Shown one piece after another: positions 32,374 to 46,450 of a DNA stretch of 64,000 nucleotides. The stretch's first letter is position 1, and every line of letters begins with the position of its first letter. The DNA is from Hermatobates lingyangjiaoensis (lineage: Eukaryota > Arthropoda > Insecta > Hemiptera > Hermatobatidae). A program made the translations under genes and the position numbers. Below the pieces are notes generated by a model that had not been told where the DNA came from, did not search any database, and worked only from the letters and a program-made list of their open reading frames with translations. The stretch spans positions 9,151,001 through 9,215,000 of the forward strand of contig JAPFBL010000068.1 of assembly GCA_026182355.1 (NCBI GenBank). The letters run 5' to 3'.

Positions 32374-33655
32374 GTTATAAAATATAATAGTCGGAGGAGT
32401 TGAGATATAGAGATGTGGGTAGATATTGTTGAATAATAACCTTATTGTTTTCGAAGGTATAGAATTTTGTTGAATGGACCCTTTGCTTTAATGCAAGACG
32501 AAATACCACTGGGTATCTTGAATGAATAACTTCAATACAAGCACAACAAAGGTAGTTCAGGCAAAGATCTTATCTCCCAGAGTGTGTTATAGAATACTTT
32601 ATACCCACCCATCTATGCAGAGGTACATCAAGTAAAAATATTAAAAAGGATTCAGGGGCTCTAAAATGATTATGTTTTACGAAACATGTAATTTGTAAAT
32701 ATTATAATATCAAAATAGATGTTGACATTATTACTATACTAAAAAAGAATGATTGAAATTATAATAAATTGTCTCTATTTAATTTCAGTAAACTAGATAG
32801 ATTGAGTTAAGTATTGATTCGTTGAGTGTGGACAACTGGATAAATTGCAAAACATTTTGAAGGAGCGGGTTTCAAGTATATTTGAAACTAGATTGGATAA
32901 GTTGTGTAAATCAAAGTTTACATGTCAGCACTACTAGATTGAAGCATACAGGCTTCTCAAACTTTTTACTCACTACTCCTTCTTCATCATGACAATTTAA
33001 AAAGATCTCAGTAACATGTATGTATCAGCTTAAATATTAATTTTGTAGAAAAGATAATTTTTTTTATAAACACAATTAATAAAAAAGAATCTTTTTATTT
33101 TTTTAAATAGCTAATTCATATCTTATAATTAATGTTTCGTATAAATTTTATTGCGAATAGTCTTAAATATTATTTTTCATTAATTAAATAGTTTTATAAA
33201 AAAATGATACCTATCATTTATCATTTTTTTTTAAATCATAGTTAAATAGATTGGATAAGACGGAAAAATGTTTGTTTTCTTTTAAGAATTTTTCCTTAGC
33301 TGACTATTTGAAACTGTTGCGTGTAAAGTTTATTTTATTATACTTTATGACTTCAATGCTTATGTTTTTCTATAGCTGAAGTCAATACACACCTGTTTGT
33401 TTGAAAACATAGGTTTTAAATTAAAGGCTAACTAAAAAAGGCATTTTGTAATAGTAAATGTAGTATAATCTAACCTGAATATGTATCCCTCTTTTGAAAA
33501 AAGGAGCAGAGTTGATGTTTTTCAGAAAACATATCACTTTTTTCAGTCATATTGTCACATTTGAAGGAGAAGATCAAATAGGATAGAATTGGAGTGATAA
33601 CGTTGTTTATCTCTTCCGTTGGTGCTTTTGTGAAGAGAATTGTGTAAAGGTCTGA
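32372..33655. other. AT-rich intergenic DNA
   Basis: No gene or repeat recognised. Confidence 0.5.
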
Positions 33656-33712
33656 CCAACAGGTGGATTGATTAGTGACCTCGTTATCACCTTAGGTTTA
33701 AAAGCTTATCGA
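33656..33712 (-). repeat. Unclassified inverted pair, copy 1
   Basis: Its reverse complement, with CTTTTAAACCTAAGGTGATA and GGTCACTAATCAATCCACC, matches 36302-36360 at most positions. The element is unknown. Confidence 0.6.
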
Positions 33713-33934
33713 CTCTTTTCCTCTGATGTCTCTCTGAGGTACCAGATCACACTTCCAATGCCAATTAAATCGGTATTGTTAATCATATCTATATATATAT
33801 ATATATTGTTGATATTATACACTACTGTTTTTACTATAAGTAAAGTATTGTGATAGTGAAAAAAAGAATCTGGAGATTTTGAGAGATTTATATATTTGAG
33901 GTCCCCAAGGTCCTTTTATGACGTTTTTTGATTA

Positions 33935-33939
<5 letters not shown>

Positions 33940-33985
<46 letters not shown>
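33940..33985. repeat. (CT)n microsatellite
   Basis: Pure CT run of about 45 bp. Confidence 0.97.
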
Positions 33986-33989
<4 letters not shown>

Positions 33990-36094
33990 GTGTGTGTTTG
34001 TGGGTGTGGATGGGTGTGTATCCACAAGATTTTAGGGAAGCAACAGTGCACAAACTTTGATGGATCAAATTAATATTTGACACAAAAATGAGGATCCTAG
34101 TGTCGATGTATTATGTGCTCTATTTTGTCCCTATTTGCGAACAATTATGCATATTTGGAAATTCACTTTTTTTATTTCTTCTAACTACTACTCTAGTCTT
34201 GAAATTTTGGCATTATCATGGAAGTAACAAAAGGAAGAACTGAAAATTTTCAGGTTTTTAAAACAACTGTAATTGTTTTTTAATTGTTTTTCAAAAAAAT
34301 TTAAGAACATGTTTAAGGAGAACATAAGCTGTACTGTTTGACTGATCAAAATGAAATTATACTTACAAATATAGCATTTTGTGGGGCATGAGTTAAGGTA
34401 ATGTTTTTCAATATTACGTTAAACAAATGGTCAGTATGGTACATTTATGTTTTCAGAAATGTTTTTTGACATTAAAGACCTCATTCAGGAACAATTAAAT
34501 TTTTCCAAACAATTCAAGAGAAAATTAGCAATATATAAAAAATAATTAATAAAATTTAAATTACCGCAAAGAGCAGTAAATCAATAACAACAGAACATTC
34601 ATCCTGGACTTGCTATAATTGTTGGATTTGCTTACATATACTTACATTATTTATATTGAAACTTGTTTTAAATTTTTTTTAAGTAAATCGACTGTTTATT
34701 TGATGTTTAGTGGTGTAATGAACAAATTTGAAATGACCTAATGACCTATATGGGATATAAGAAGAATAATATTCTTTCATATGAGAAATCAGAGCCAATG
34801 AACATATAATTTCTGATGCTTTCCATGGTATGATTGATATGTCTAACAAGAGCTCTAATCAAACTGTACGTTCCACTATTGAAGAAAAACTAATAATATG
34901 AGATGTAGTTTTCTTGTGTTTTTGAATCAGATTGTTTTTGAGTAATATTGAAGTATGAAGAATGGACTCTTTAATTCTACTGCAGAGCTGGTATGTTGAT
35001 GACAAATATCCACTTTTTTCATAATTCTAGTATAATTCTTCATATTTATTCTTTTTAAAAATTTCTAGGTTCCAGATATACAATTTTTAAATTATACTGA
35101 AAAGCTGGTTTTGAATTTGCAAAACTGGCTAATTACTGACATATTTTTTCCCAATATATATTAATACAGCAATCTTATAACGGAATACAGTACTCAAAAA
35201 GAAGCTACACTAATTCAGAGTAAATTGGATTTTTATAATTTTTGACAAAACAAAATAAAAGTTAATTTATAGAGAAATAAATTATTACATGCTATTTTAT
35301 TATCATGTATTAAAATTCCGAGTATAATAATTTTATAAATGAACAAAATGTAAAACATAATTTATACTTGAAAACATTTTTTGAGAAGAAAAGTGGCCTC
35401 TATGTAACAATATTATAAAGAGTTCCTGAAATACAAGATATATGTAGTGTTATTCTATTTTCATTATTTTAAAAAAACACATTATGTAATTGAAAATTTT
35501 CTTAAATTTTATCACAACTGTTTATGATTACAGATTTATTTTTATATGAGTCTTGCAGACTATAAATAGAAATATATCAAGCATTTTGATTTTTCCAATT
35601 CATTTCTTTGTTGTATGAATGTCTTCCTCATTGAAATTTGTAAATAGTGGTAATAATCAATAAGAATGAGATTTAGAGAATAAGATGTAATGATTTTGGA
35701 CTCTATAATATTTGATAAAGAGATAGGCGATTAAAATAATCATATAAAGTATAAATTCATGATTTAATCAAAACAGGAATAAATGACAGAGATTTTCACA
35801 TTTGCTGCTAACCAGTTTGATATTTTTTATTTATGGTAATGTTGGGTGTAGATTGTTACTTAAATAAGATTATTACTTAGATTGGAATAATTTATATAGG
35901 ATTATTTTGAACTCTTCATGTTCGCCACAAAACTCTATTTTATTCCCTCACAGTGTCTTTCTCTCTCTTTGTCTCTCTCTCTCGCTCTTGAACGACTTTA
36001 CTCACAAGATCAAGATGGTATAAGTATATTAGTGTTTAACTGAACATATAATTGTGATGGAGAAGTGATAAAGGACAAGCAATTGAGAAAGGTG
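33986..36094. other. AT-rich intergenic DNA
   Basis: No gene recognised. The part 34055-34150 has weak similarity to 57815-57900 (GATGGATCAAATTAATAT against GACGGATCAAAATTAAGTT), perhaps an old dispersed repeat. A CT-rich tract lies at 35955-35988. Confidence 0.45.
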
Positions 36095-36200
36095 AGAGAA
36101 AGTGATACTGGCAAGGAGGCTTAGTGGCACAAGTGGGGATCTAGAGGACTCAGCGGGCTCCTCGACACCCTTCAACAGTTAGGTAAACAATAAAACAACG
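36095..36200. other. GC-raised non-coding island
   Basis: GGAGGCTTAGTGGCACAAGT, then GGACTCAGCGGGCTCCTCGA, stands out from AT-rich flanks. No frame. Candidate regulatory DNA. Confidence 0.25.
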
Positions 36201-36301
36201 CTATAAAGCTTTAATGCCGAATATATATCATCCTGTATATCTGAAAAATAACACCAGACTTGAGTAATGTTTTCAAAAAATCATATCACTTTTACTAATC
36301 T

Positions 36302-36360
36302 TTTAAACTTGAGGTGATAATGACGTCACTAATCAATCTACCTTTTGGACGGATCATTTC
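36302..36360 (+). repeat. Unclassified inverted pair, copy 2
   Basis: CTTTTAAACTTGAGGTGATA and GACGTCACTAATCAATCTACC. See copy at 33656-33712, opposite orientation and about 2.6 kb away. Confidence 0.6.
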
Positions 36361-36669
36361 ATTCTGTTAGTGCTGTGGAGATTTAAACAGGATGTGAGCT
36401 GCTTTTATTTTGATTAGGCTCAAGTTAATGTTATTATAAATGAGCCCTTAGTTGTCTTTGCAGGCGATACATAAAAAAGTATGCCTTTATGGATTGGTTT
36501 TACTCCATATCGACGGTTTGACAAACTTATGCAAAGTGCAACGGTCGAACTAGTCTTTTCTTCATTCAGTTTGAAATATCAGTGAGTAAGGTAAAAAAAT
36601 ATTGAGATATGTACGTGTTTTATGTTTACTGCCTCTAACCAAACTATGCTAATAACCCTCTTCCATTCC

Positions 36670-38090
36670 CTTTGTACTCGTATCCACCCTTGTAACTAAC
36701 ACTCATCCTCCTACTCCAATATTCTTCTCTCCCACTGAAACTCAACAGATCATTTCATCCCTTAAAACGAAATCCTCCCCCGGTTATGATTGATTAGCAA
36801 TAAATTACTTTCAAAACTTCCCCCTAAAGTTTTAGCAGCCTTGACTGCACTTTATAACTCTTGTTTTCGGCTGTGCTACTTCCCACCTGCGTTTATCCTC
36901 AAGACTATAGACCTATTAGTCTGTTGTCTTGTCTGAGTAATGTCTTTATAGTCAGAGGCTCATCCTTTTGAAATTAAAATCTAATTTGTTATTCCAGCCA
37001 AAACAGTTTGGTTTCCTAGGTGAATATGGACCATTTTACAACTTCGAAGATTGGTCCAGTTTATCAAGTAAGGAATGACACTGGCGTGGTCATTCCTCTC
37101 TTATAACATAGTGGCAGTGTTTCTGGATCTGGAGCAAGCTTTTGACTCGGTCTGGCATATGGGTCCATTACACAAACTAGGCTGCTTTGGTTTGCTGAAT
37201 GGTTTGTGGAGATGATTAGGTCTTTCCTCTCTGGACGAAACTTTATTTTATCTATTAATGACAGACATTCTCCAACAGGACAAATATATAGGAGTGTTCT
37301 TCAGGAAAGTGTTTTTGATCCAATCCTATATTGCCTGCATACATTTGACTCCAAATTTACTCAATCAGATTGGGACGTTTCTCGGACTCTTTGCGGTTGA
37401 CACCGCTGTGGCTTATAGATGTACTAATGTGAAAATAAGTACACTAATGTAATATGCCACCAGGGAATTGCAATATTTTCTCAATGGGGCATTGCATTGG
37501 TTTGCAAAGTGGAAATTATCGTTGAACTCAACAAAGAACTCCCATGTTCGATTCAGCGAGAGTGTCTCTCGATGTCCTCCTCCTCTCTTCATTGGTAGAT
37601 CATTCCCTACCAAACCCATGTAAAATATCTGAGTTCTATTTTAGACTCTTGATTAACATTCAAAAAACACCTCCATAATAAATCCAAGCTTGGAATTTAC
37701 TTGATGTGTAATCTGTATTCTCTTTTAAAATCAAGGAATTCTCCCGATTCGGTCAAGGACCTTGTATATAAGAGGGTCGTTCGTTCAGCATTGACTTACG
37801 GATGCTCCGTCTGGTTTAGGGCTGCACCAAAGAACAAGGCTTGTATCCTGGTTGTTCAAAATGTGTGTGCCCACATTATAGCCAGGGCTCCTTGATACTC
37901 GTGATATGTGGATATTCACAATGATTTGAAATGGAATCCATAGATAGTTACATCATCCGACTTACTAACAATGAAAGCAGAAAACTACCTACCCTTCCGA
38001 ACCTTCTTTTACAAGCTTTAAATACTCCCACCAACCTTCCTCAATCTCACTGAACATTTAGTTCATCCACTGACTATTTTTCCAACTCAT
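36670..38090 (+). pseudogene. LINE reverse-transcriptase relic, Jockey-like type
   Basis: Fragments in broken frames follow the reverse-transcriptase order: PIFFSPTETQQIISSLKTKS and SPGYD near 36715-36795; DYRPISLLSCLSNV near 36905-36950; VAVFLDLEQAFDSVWHMGPL near 37110-37170; SFLSGRNFILSINDRHSP with a QESV variant of PQGSV near 37220-37320; then the C-terminal LVYKRVVRSALTYGCSVWFR near 37760-37820. The catalytic FADD block is not recognisable. Stops and indels show it is dead; it is more decayed than the 53.3-kb element. Confidence 0.75.
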
Positions 38091-41000
38091 AACTAAAAAC
38101 ATTGAAACTATGATTAACTAGACCACATGACGTTATTAATGTACAGACGAACTTAATATCTGACATGAATTACTGACAGTCCAAGTTATAGTAGAACATT
38201 AATCAAGCAGTAGAAGGCCTCTGATTTCGAACTGCTGGATATGACACGCACTATAGATATATTCTTTGATCATTGATCGATGCTAATAACTAATTCGTTG
38301 GCTGATCCCCTTGTAAACTTTCACAAGATGCAATTTCGGGTGACTCGTTTTCTAATAAAGTAATCTTTTCAATACTTTGTGTACAGAGCTGTACTGTGAA
38401 AACTAGGAGATGTAGTAGAAATTAAAGATGAATGGAGGGTTGTGGGGCAGTAGATATTCCACTGTCTTTGAGGGATCAACTGAAAACTAACTGAATGAGA
38501 AAGCTAACCATCTGCTGAAGAAGATTTTTAGAATGTTTAGTCAAAGGTTGGGAGTAACTCTATTAAAAATAGTTAAAAAATAAAATGTGGAGTCTAAAAG
38601 TAAAGTTGCGATGGAAGTGAAAGTGATATAGATTAATTTTGACTAAGCCAGGGAGAAAAATGTTTGTCTTTCTGACTGTTGACGACATGATTATTCTAAG
38701 GCAAATTTTCACGGATTAGATCATCATAGTTATAGACTCCACGTTGTATTTTGAGCAGGAAACAAAACTCCGACAAGAATCTGGATAATTTTGTGGCCCT
38801 TGAATTCATACAGAACCACAAAATCTTTACCAATGTCAATTAAACAAAAATGCTTTAGGAGTTTTAAAGCATTTAATTAAATTATTATGAATTATTGTAT
38901 TCAAAATTATAAAACATTACTTATTTTGTATTTTTTTTTATAACGGTAAAATATCTATTATTTTGATTATTATCTATTAATATTTTCAACATGATGTCTA
39001 TTATTTATCTCCTAAAGTACTAATTAATTAACAGTATGTTAAACCACTTTTAAAACCTGTCTGTGTGTGTGTGTGTGTGTGTGTGATATCACAATATACT
39101 GTGCTAAAAAAGCATGTAGTTATAGTGGCTTTAAATACATTTCATTCCATAATTTGAGAAAATCTCATGTTAATTTTAGTTTACATAAAATTCTTGTACA
39201 TAATACATTGTTATTATAATAATAGAAAATCATATTGAATTTAAAGGGAAAACAAAATTTAAAATTCGGTGACTCACAGAAAACAACACAATATTGAAGT
39301 TGTTTTGATAGGTTATTGTTAACTGTTTCGTGGGGGATTCTTGACAGTCCTCTTAAAGTAACCATGACCTCTTCTTGGCTATTGTTGTGCATCAGTTAAC
39401 TTAAACACTACAATTCACATCCAGAAAGTACATTTACTTTCAAATATTGTGGCATCATTTAGAAATAGCTATATTAACTCTTTGATAGTTTATTATTTTA
39501 CAAACTGCACTAACAAAACAAATTAAAAAAGTTTAATTATGTTTAATAAAATTAATTACTTAATCGAACTGTGATTTGAAGCATTTGGCTAATCTAGGTG
39601 TTTTAATAATATTACCAGAATGTTATTTAAGAAAATAATAATTTTTTCTTAAGAACATTATGAAAATAACTAACTGAAAGTACAAATTTCTTTATATTTT
39701 TTTTATTAGTTTTGATTACTGATTTATAAGTTTATAATGTTACTGATTCAAAAAAATTTCAGTCTCAAAGCCATGTTTTATCATTCTGTGTTTCTGGCTG
39801 GCAGTTCAACAAAAACATCCACCGATATGTTAACAACAAACGACGAAACTGAATTCTACCCCCCCCCCCCCCAACCCTAATTTGAATGAAATGACCATGT
39901 AAATTTAACTACACCGAACTTTATGTTGACCAAAACACATATGAAGCCATATTGTAGTGGCAATTTTGTCATCGTTCTCAAAGTGTAAATTGACGAAGGT
40001 GTAAATTCAGTTGCCAAAAGACTTGTTGATACTACATATTATTTTATTTCCCATTATTTGAGAATAAATTTAAAAGATAGATAATGTGAAATTTGTTACA
40101 TTATACAATTTTAAATAATTTAATTTTATAAATAAATATCTCCTTTGTGCTAATGTTTTATTTTAAACTATAAGTACTATACATTTTTTTTAAAGTGTTC
40201 AAAACAATTTCACACTTTCTTTTTAAATAAAGACTGGTTACAGTAGTATTTTTTCTGGTAAATTTAGATATTTTCATAGTAGTAGTTTAAAAACTTTTTT
40301 CACTGCTATATCCTTAAAATTCTCATATTCATATTTTTAAGTCAACTTTTTTTGCCAATTTGCCAAATTAGTCAAATTAAGGTACCAATTAACCAAAAGT
40401 GAGGTACTTTCTTCTTAAAGTACAAGTGACAGTTATTTATTTATTTTTTTAATATTTCAATAATATGATCCCATTAAGAAATAATAAAGGTTCTAAGTTA
40501 CAACAATATTTTTACCATTATTAATCTTTTTTACGAAATTACACATTAATCACTTTCTTTGTTTATTTAAATAATACTAGGGAAAATACCACACAATTAT
40601 GCATTGCTCAACTAATGAGTTATTTAAATGAATTTCCTGACAATGATTGATTGCTGCATCCTTATGTTGTCATGTTATATGCTATAATATTATTATCTAT
40701 TTTAATTACGGTTGCAACAATGGTTAAGCTTTATATACACGTCAATTTGTGATGATGTGCATAATAATGTAGAGGGGTTCATTGAAATTGAATTTGACAT
40801 TTGTCTCTGTGTATTTGAAATGCATGATTTAGTTATGATAATAATGAATGAAATATCATTTTCAGTGCATGAAATGTATTTTCTATTATATATTAGGGTA
40901 TCTGAACTGTTTCTTTTCTCTATCAAAGTGCATGAAACATATGAGTCTCTCTCATTTCTGAGTTCTATCATGTGAATAGATTAAAGCTGGAATACATTTT

Positions 41001-42251
41001 AATCTTATCAATTCAGATTGATTGCTGTTAAAACGTTATTAGAAGAAAAAAATGATTGAAGTTGTTTAATAATAATTTTTTTGTTACGCTATACTAATAC
41101 CTTGAGTATAGCAAAGTCCATTCTTGACGATCTAACACTGGCACATTTGGTTGTAAACTAAGACCTCGTAAAACAATGCCAATTGACAGGAAGAAAATGA
41201 AGGTAGTTTCAATGCAAATTTAATAGTGGTTCTCTTTTTCTGTTGGAATTTCAATGGACTATAAGAATAGGTTAACATTTTATATAAAGAAGTTTTATAA
41301 TGCATAAAAAACGTTGGAAGACCTTTTTTTATACATTAATCACTTTCCTGTTACTTTTCAAATTACTGAACTTTACAATGAGTAGTGTCTATATTTGGTG
41401 AGTTGCTGCATACTGTTTTACTTTGTAATATCAAAAGTGTTGTTTAGGCATTGCTGGTAGTGGTTTTATCAGTAAATCAGTTAGAGTTGCTAACATTTCC
41501 ATGCATTTATAATTGACTATAAAAAAAAACAGTAGTTGAGTTTAAACTGATTGGTATTGAATCAGTACTTAGAAAAAGCTTGGATACAAAGTCAGTGCTG
41601 TGGTGTTGCTTGTGATCCTTGATCATGTCCTTAATGCACTAGACAAGACCAAGCGTATTGCAGTTATCAGAGAGGAAAATATTTTGATTAATGCAACACA
41701 GGTATGGATAACATAAATTATTATTTTCATATTAACATAAATCGATAAAAAATTACATTGTTTTACCCAAATGATACCTCACATCACAATTTATACAATT
41801 TTATATATATCATACTTGAATGATATACATAAACCGAGATGGAATAGAAATGTTCAGAAATAAAATGGATATCTCGTTAAAACTAAAAATTTCACTTATA
41901 GTTGGTAATTTTTGGTTCAACAATCTTTGCTTTATTTCCTATTTGGATACCATCCTGTTGGTGATCATGGGCACCACCCCACCTCTGTGTACCATTATGA
42001 ATGTATTTCTTTATTGCACTTAAAGTTGTCAAGTTTTTTATTTATACTGATGTTAAGTAGGGTTATTATTTTTAGTTTTTAAGGGAGTTCATTGATTCAC
42101 TGCCTGTTGTTTTTAGCAATTGCATCGACTTTTGAGCTTCCTCAAACAAATTGAACATTACATAATGAATATGTGTATGTATATAGGCGTATGTGAGTAA
42201 GAGGGCTATTCTCAAAATTCATATTTAATATATGTACATTGTAGTGTAGTC
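38091..42251. other. AT-rich intergenic DNA
   Basis: No gene recognised. Contains a (GT)n run at 39061-39085 and a 14-bp poly-C at 39859-39872. Frames on both strands at 40702-40975 overlap and look like chance. Confidence 0.5.
39061..39086. repeat. (GT)n microsatellite
   Basis: TGTG run of about 26 bp. Confidence 0.95.
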
Positions 42252-43055
42252 TGTAGTATATTCAGTGGCATGTCAACATACGAGTTTTTCGAGATACGAG
42301 GTAAAATACTGGGGGAAATCCGTACGATATAAAAAAAAAAAACAAAATCCAAGATACAGAAACACTGCTCATTCATAGCTGGACTGAAGGAAATCGTTGA
42401 AGTGGCCAGCAGCTTCATATCACATTCTTGTTAGTATCCGCAAATTACCTTAAATTCAATAATGCTGGTTAAAATACAAAACTATAAAACTAATAAAAAG
42501 ATGTTAGCATCCTGTTATGACTAATGACAGTAAAATTAAAGTATTTATTTATTAATTTCATTTCCTAGTTATGTAAGTTTAACGCTTGTGTATACTTACT
42601 TTGTAAATTGAATTCCTTTAAATATTTTTTAAAATAATGATCATAAAATATTAAATTGTTTACCCTCTTCTTTGGCAATTGAAATATAGTATTCCTGTAG
42701 TAAGGAAATTGTCTTGGTAAATTTCATATTAACAAGTTAAAGTTAACAAGTAAGGTGATGTTAACAAGATTGCCACTGGCAAGGTAATGTGTCATGTTAA
42801 AACACCTTTTATTTAAACACTGTAATTTTTATGCAGCATTTATTCTTAATCATACATTGTATTTCTTATTTTTAATTATTTACTCATTTTTCTTGATATT
42901 AAAAATTATTTAGATGATTGGAAAGTATTACTGGATTTTATATTATTACTTATGGGAAAAATTGACTAATCGACTAACATACTAGTAATTCTAACATACA
43001 TACGAGATTGGTTCTGGAATGAATTAAACTCGTATGTCAAGCAGTAGTGTATGTA
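42252..43055. mobile_element. Possible non-autonomous DNA transposon
   Basis: Left end AGTGGCATGTCAACATACGA and right end AACTCGTATGTCAAGCAGTA are imperfect inverted copies of each other around a CATACGAGT core. The interior of about 800 bp has no coding frame with a recognised family. A diagnostic target duplication was not found, so the superfamily is unassigned. Confidence 0.4.
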
Positions 43056-43106
43056 TTGTCGTTATGTATCAAATATATAATTATATATATATATATATAT
43101 ATATCA

Positions 43107-45345
43107 TGTCATCATAAGTCCAGCAGTCTAAAAGCAGCTCTAAGCTGCAGAGATGCAATTGGTTTGATAAAACGGAGGTATAACCTTTCAAACGTTGCTG
43201 AGCCCTAAATACGAGTACATTCTGTTTTATGACACCTTTCACAGCTATATTTCTGAAGTAACAGTTTTTAATCTACATCATCAGAAATTCTATCTCATGT
43301 ATTCTCGACATATACATGTCAAGAATAATAATTGAATTGAAGTTTGCTCCAATTCAATTAGTTCAATCTATAAAATTCAATAACTTATAGTTTTATGAAT
43401 TTTTATAAAAAAAATACATGTATTATTATAAAAGAAATGTGAATAAAGGTATACTGAATATTATGTTATGCTCCTCTTTTGTACAATTTTGTAGTGTAGT
43501 TAAAATTGTGGTAAGCAATTTAAATTTTTGTACAAGTATTGCTACTTTAGCATGAAATATTAATATATTTAAAATTTTGATTTGGTTACTCAGATCAGTA
43601 AGGTTATCTCAAGTACTCAAGGTTTTTTATAGCCATATAGAATAATTTCTTTTTAAGCATTATATTTTTTTGATAATATGTAATCTATACTCTGTTTTGA
43701 TGCGACTTTTTTAAAACAATTTTTTTCCTTAGCAACATTTTATTAACAAAAGTAGTTTGTTGTCAATGAAGCGTATAACACACTGACTGATATATGACCT
43801 CAAATATTCTAAACTATAAGTTAATGACTTGTCTGGTTCACTATGTTCGGCGATACATACTTTGTATAACATGTTTCCTGTAAGAGGATTTGTCCTATAC
43901 TAACGTTAGGATATAGAAATCATTTCTTTGAACACCTGAATGAAGGCTCAAACGTGAAGGACATTGCAAGTGTTTTGGCATATTGATAGGTTTATTCCAT
44001 TTCTGTCAGTTTGTTCAACAGGTTTGACCAACATGATATTGATCCGACAAACTGTTCAATATTTCACTCTGCACTTCGTCCTTATCATTTCGCTTGCACT
44101 AATTCAATTAGTTCAATCAATAACTTAACTGCTTATAATTTTATTGAAAAAAAAATCTTTTATAAGATAAAGTAATCTGTTTAGATGTCTAGCAGGAGGT
44201 ACGGCTTTGCCCTTGTTGACTCTCCTATATAGCGCTCCAATATATATTTTTAAATATATAAGCCTTATTAAACTTTTTTTATCATTTTTAACTGTATCTT
44301 TTTTGTTCGCAATGGCTTATTTGGATAAAGTTGTTAATGACATTTTTTTATACGTAACGAATAGTACCTATAGGAATTAGTTTCTTAAATTTTCTCTCAC
44401 GATAAAACCAACTACTCTGAGAACGAAATATCTATTATAAATAAAAGTGCTAAAAAAGTGTTACTGATATCACGAATAATACAAAAGTAATCCTGATTAT
44501 TCCATTATATCCAGATTTATAATGAAGTTTAATAACATTAGAAATGATTAAATATAACTTCTCAAATGAAACCGTTGAAATTTATTCTACAGTTCATTAA
44601 AAGGTTATCATTATTTAAAAAAACAAGTATTTTAAAAAGACATGAATGGATTTAAAAACAATTATTATGAATAAATGAAATACAGACAATAAATTGATAT
44701 TTCATGTAATTAACATATTAAATTATCTCAACCTATTTTATCACCTAAAGCACTTTTTACACAATTTTAATTTATAAATACATCAATGTTTAAACTGTGG
44801 TTTGAACGTTAATATTTATTTCATATGTTTATTGTGAAATCTTGTTATTTATTAGTAAATATATTTGAAATTATTGAAATGAGATTTATGATATGTAAGT
44901 AAATAATTATATGAACTATTTTCTCTATATATAAGTTATCATATATATTGGGGAAAATACTTTTTTTTTCGCAACTAGACTTAACAATAATTTTTTTCAT
45001 GACCAAAAAAATGCTGATTACACAATCACACTCAGATCGGTTTAGTCACCATGATTGCAATGAACGATATTTTATACTTATGGAGTTATATTCTATTAAT
45101 ATAGATTTTAAAGAAACACACTTTGAAGTAACGACAATTTTATGATTTTGTAGTACATGCTCTTGGATTGTTTCAAGAAGGAACGTACTGCCAGTAACAC
45201 CAATAGATGTGCGTAATTTTGCCCAACACATTTAATATTTATAAACATGAATGTTTTACTTTCAATATTTTTTAAAACTATTCTTTTAAAGCTAAGAGGA
45301 GTATATTTACAATGCTAACAGACTGAGAAAAAGATTTATATAATA
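43107..45345. other. AT-rich intergenic DNA
   Basis: No gene or repeat recognised beyond the (TA)n at 43081-43104. Confidence 0.5.
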
Positions 45346-45349
45346 CAAT

Positions 45350-45442
45350 TATTGATCAAACCACAATAAGAAAATGGGAAAACAAGACTAAGATCTTTCA
45401 AACGTAACAAGCGGTCTTTGTCAGAGTTAAAAACCCAACTCT
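45350..45442 (-). repeat. Family A, single arm, decayed core
   Basis: ATTGATCAAACCACAATAAG, ATGGGAAAACAAGACTAAGA and CAAGCGGTCTTTGTCAGAG are the family A words on the minus strand. The core reads CTGACAA, a G-to-A change in the hammerhead box. Confidence 0.85.
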
Positions 45443-46339
45443 TTTTTTAATCATTTTAATGACCATTACTCTCTAATAAATGAAATGGCTATAGTTAATT
45501 ACATTTCGATAGCTCTCTATGGACCCATTTTAGATCATATCTTAGTCCAAGTCCAAGTCTGTAAAAAATTATAACTGGTAAAAAATACAAAAAAAATATA
45601 ACAAAATATTTTAATTTAAAATATTTGATAAAGAAATAGCTTGAGGGAAGATTTAAGGACATTCAACATTTTATTGTTTTAAATACTAGTGGAAATTTCC
45701 TCCTCTGAGTTTTCCGCTAAACACTCAAAATAAGAAAAGCTATAAACGTTTTAAATTAGAGTTCACAATTGTTTACATTTTGTCATTCGATTAGTATGAT
45801 GCGGGTGTTTATGTCAAACTGTTCTATCTATATTGACTTTGAGTCTGGAAATCTTTGATTCGTTTGCATTCCACTCTACCAGTGATATTCAAAAATATGA
45901 GGTAATGAATAATTTGTTTTGATGAAATATTTCTTTTATAAATCATACTTGTAACCATCAATTGATAAATAAACTTATACCTCTTAGATGACCTACACTC
46001 TTTTTGTTTGATACTTCAATCTAACAAATTAGGGGACCACTTCAAATTTAGTACGGATATTCTACGTTACAGACAGATAATAAGCGTGCTTGTATCCTTA
46101 TTAAAAATTAGATTAAACAATTAATCATTGTTAATAATTAATAATTATTTCTGTTCACTAATGCGAAGTAGGGGTGAACTGATAGTATAAAGTGAAACGG
46201 AAAGAGGTCGTTAGCGAATTGTTAACTTCATATAGTGTAGGCATGACTTGAAGAGTGCCTCTTATTTTCATATTGCTTAAAAGACCACTTATTTGATTGG
46301 TTAAAAAGTATTTTGCTTCTGTAATCTACAATCAATCAA
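45443..46339. other. AT-rich intergenic DNA
   Basis: Nothing recognised. Confidence 0.5.
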
Positions 46340-46450
46340 TGAACGGATCTGGTGGTTAACTTAAGGACTCAGTAAGACACCGGCAGAGCCATCCCATAGG
46401 CTACAAATTATTCACTCTTTTGCCGAACTAGCAACTGGCCAAGCCAATAT
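46340..46450. other. GC-raised non-coding block
   Basis: Contains GACACCGGCAGAGCCATCCC and CGAACTAGCAACTGGCCAAG. No coding frame or repeat relationship was found. Confidence 0.25.

Noticed and set aside
40702..40975. Paired frames on opposite strands
   Set aside because: They overlap almost completely, which is typical of chance open stretches; neither has a family signature.
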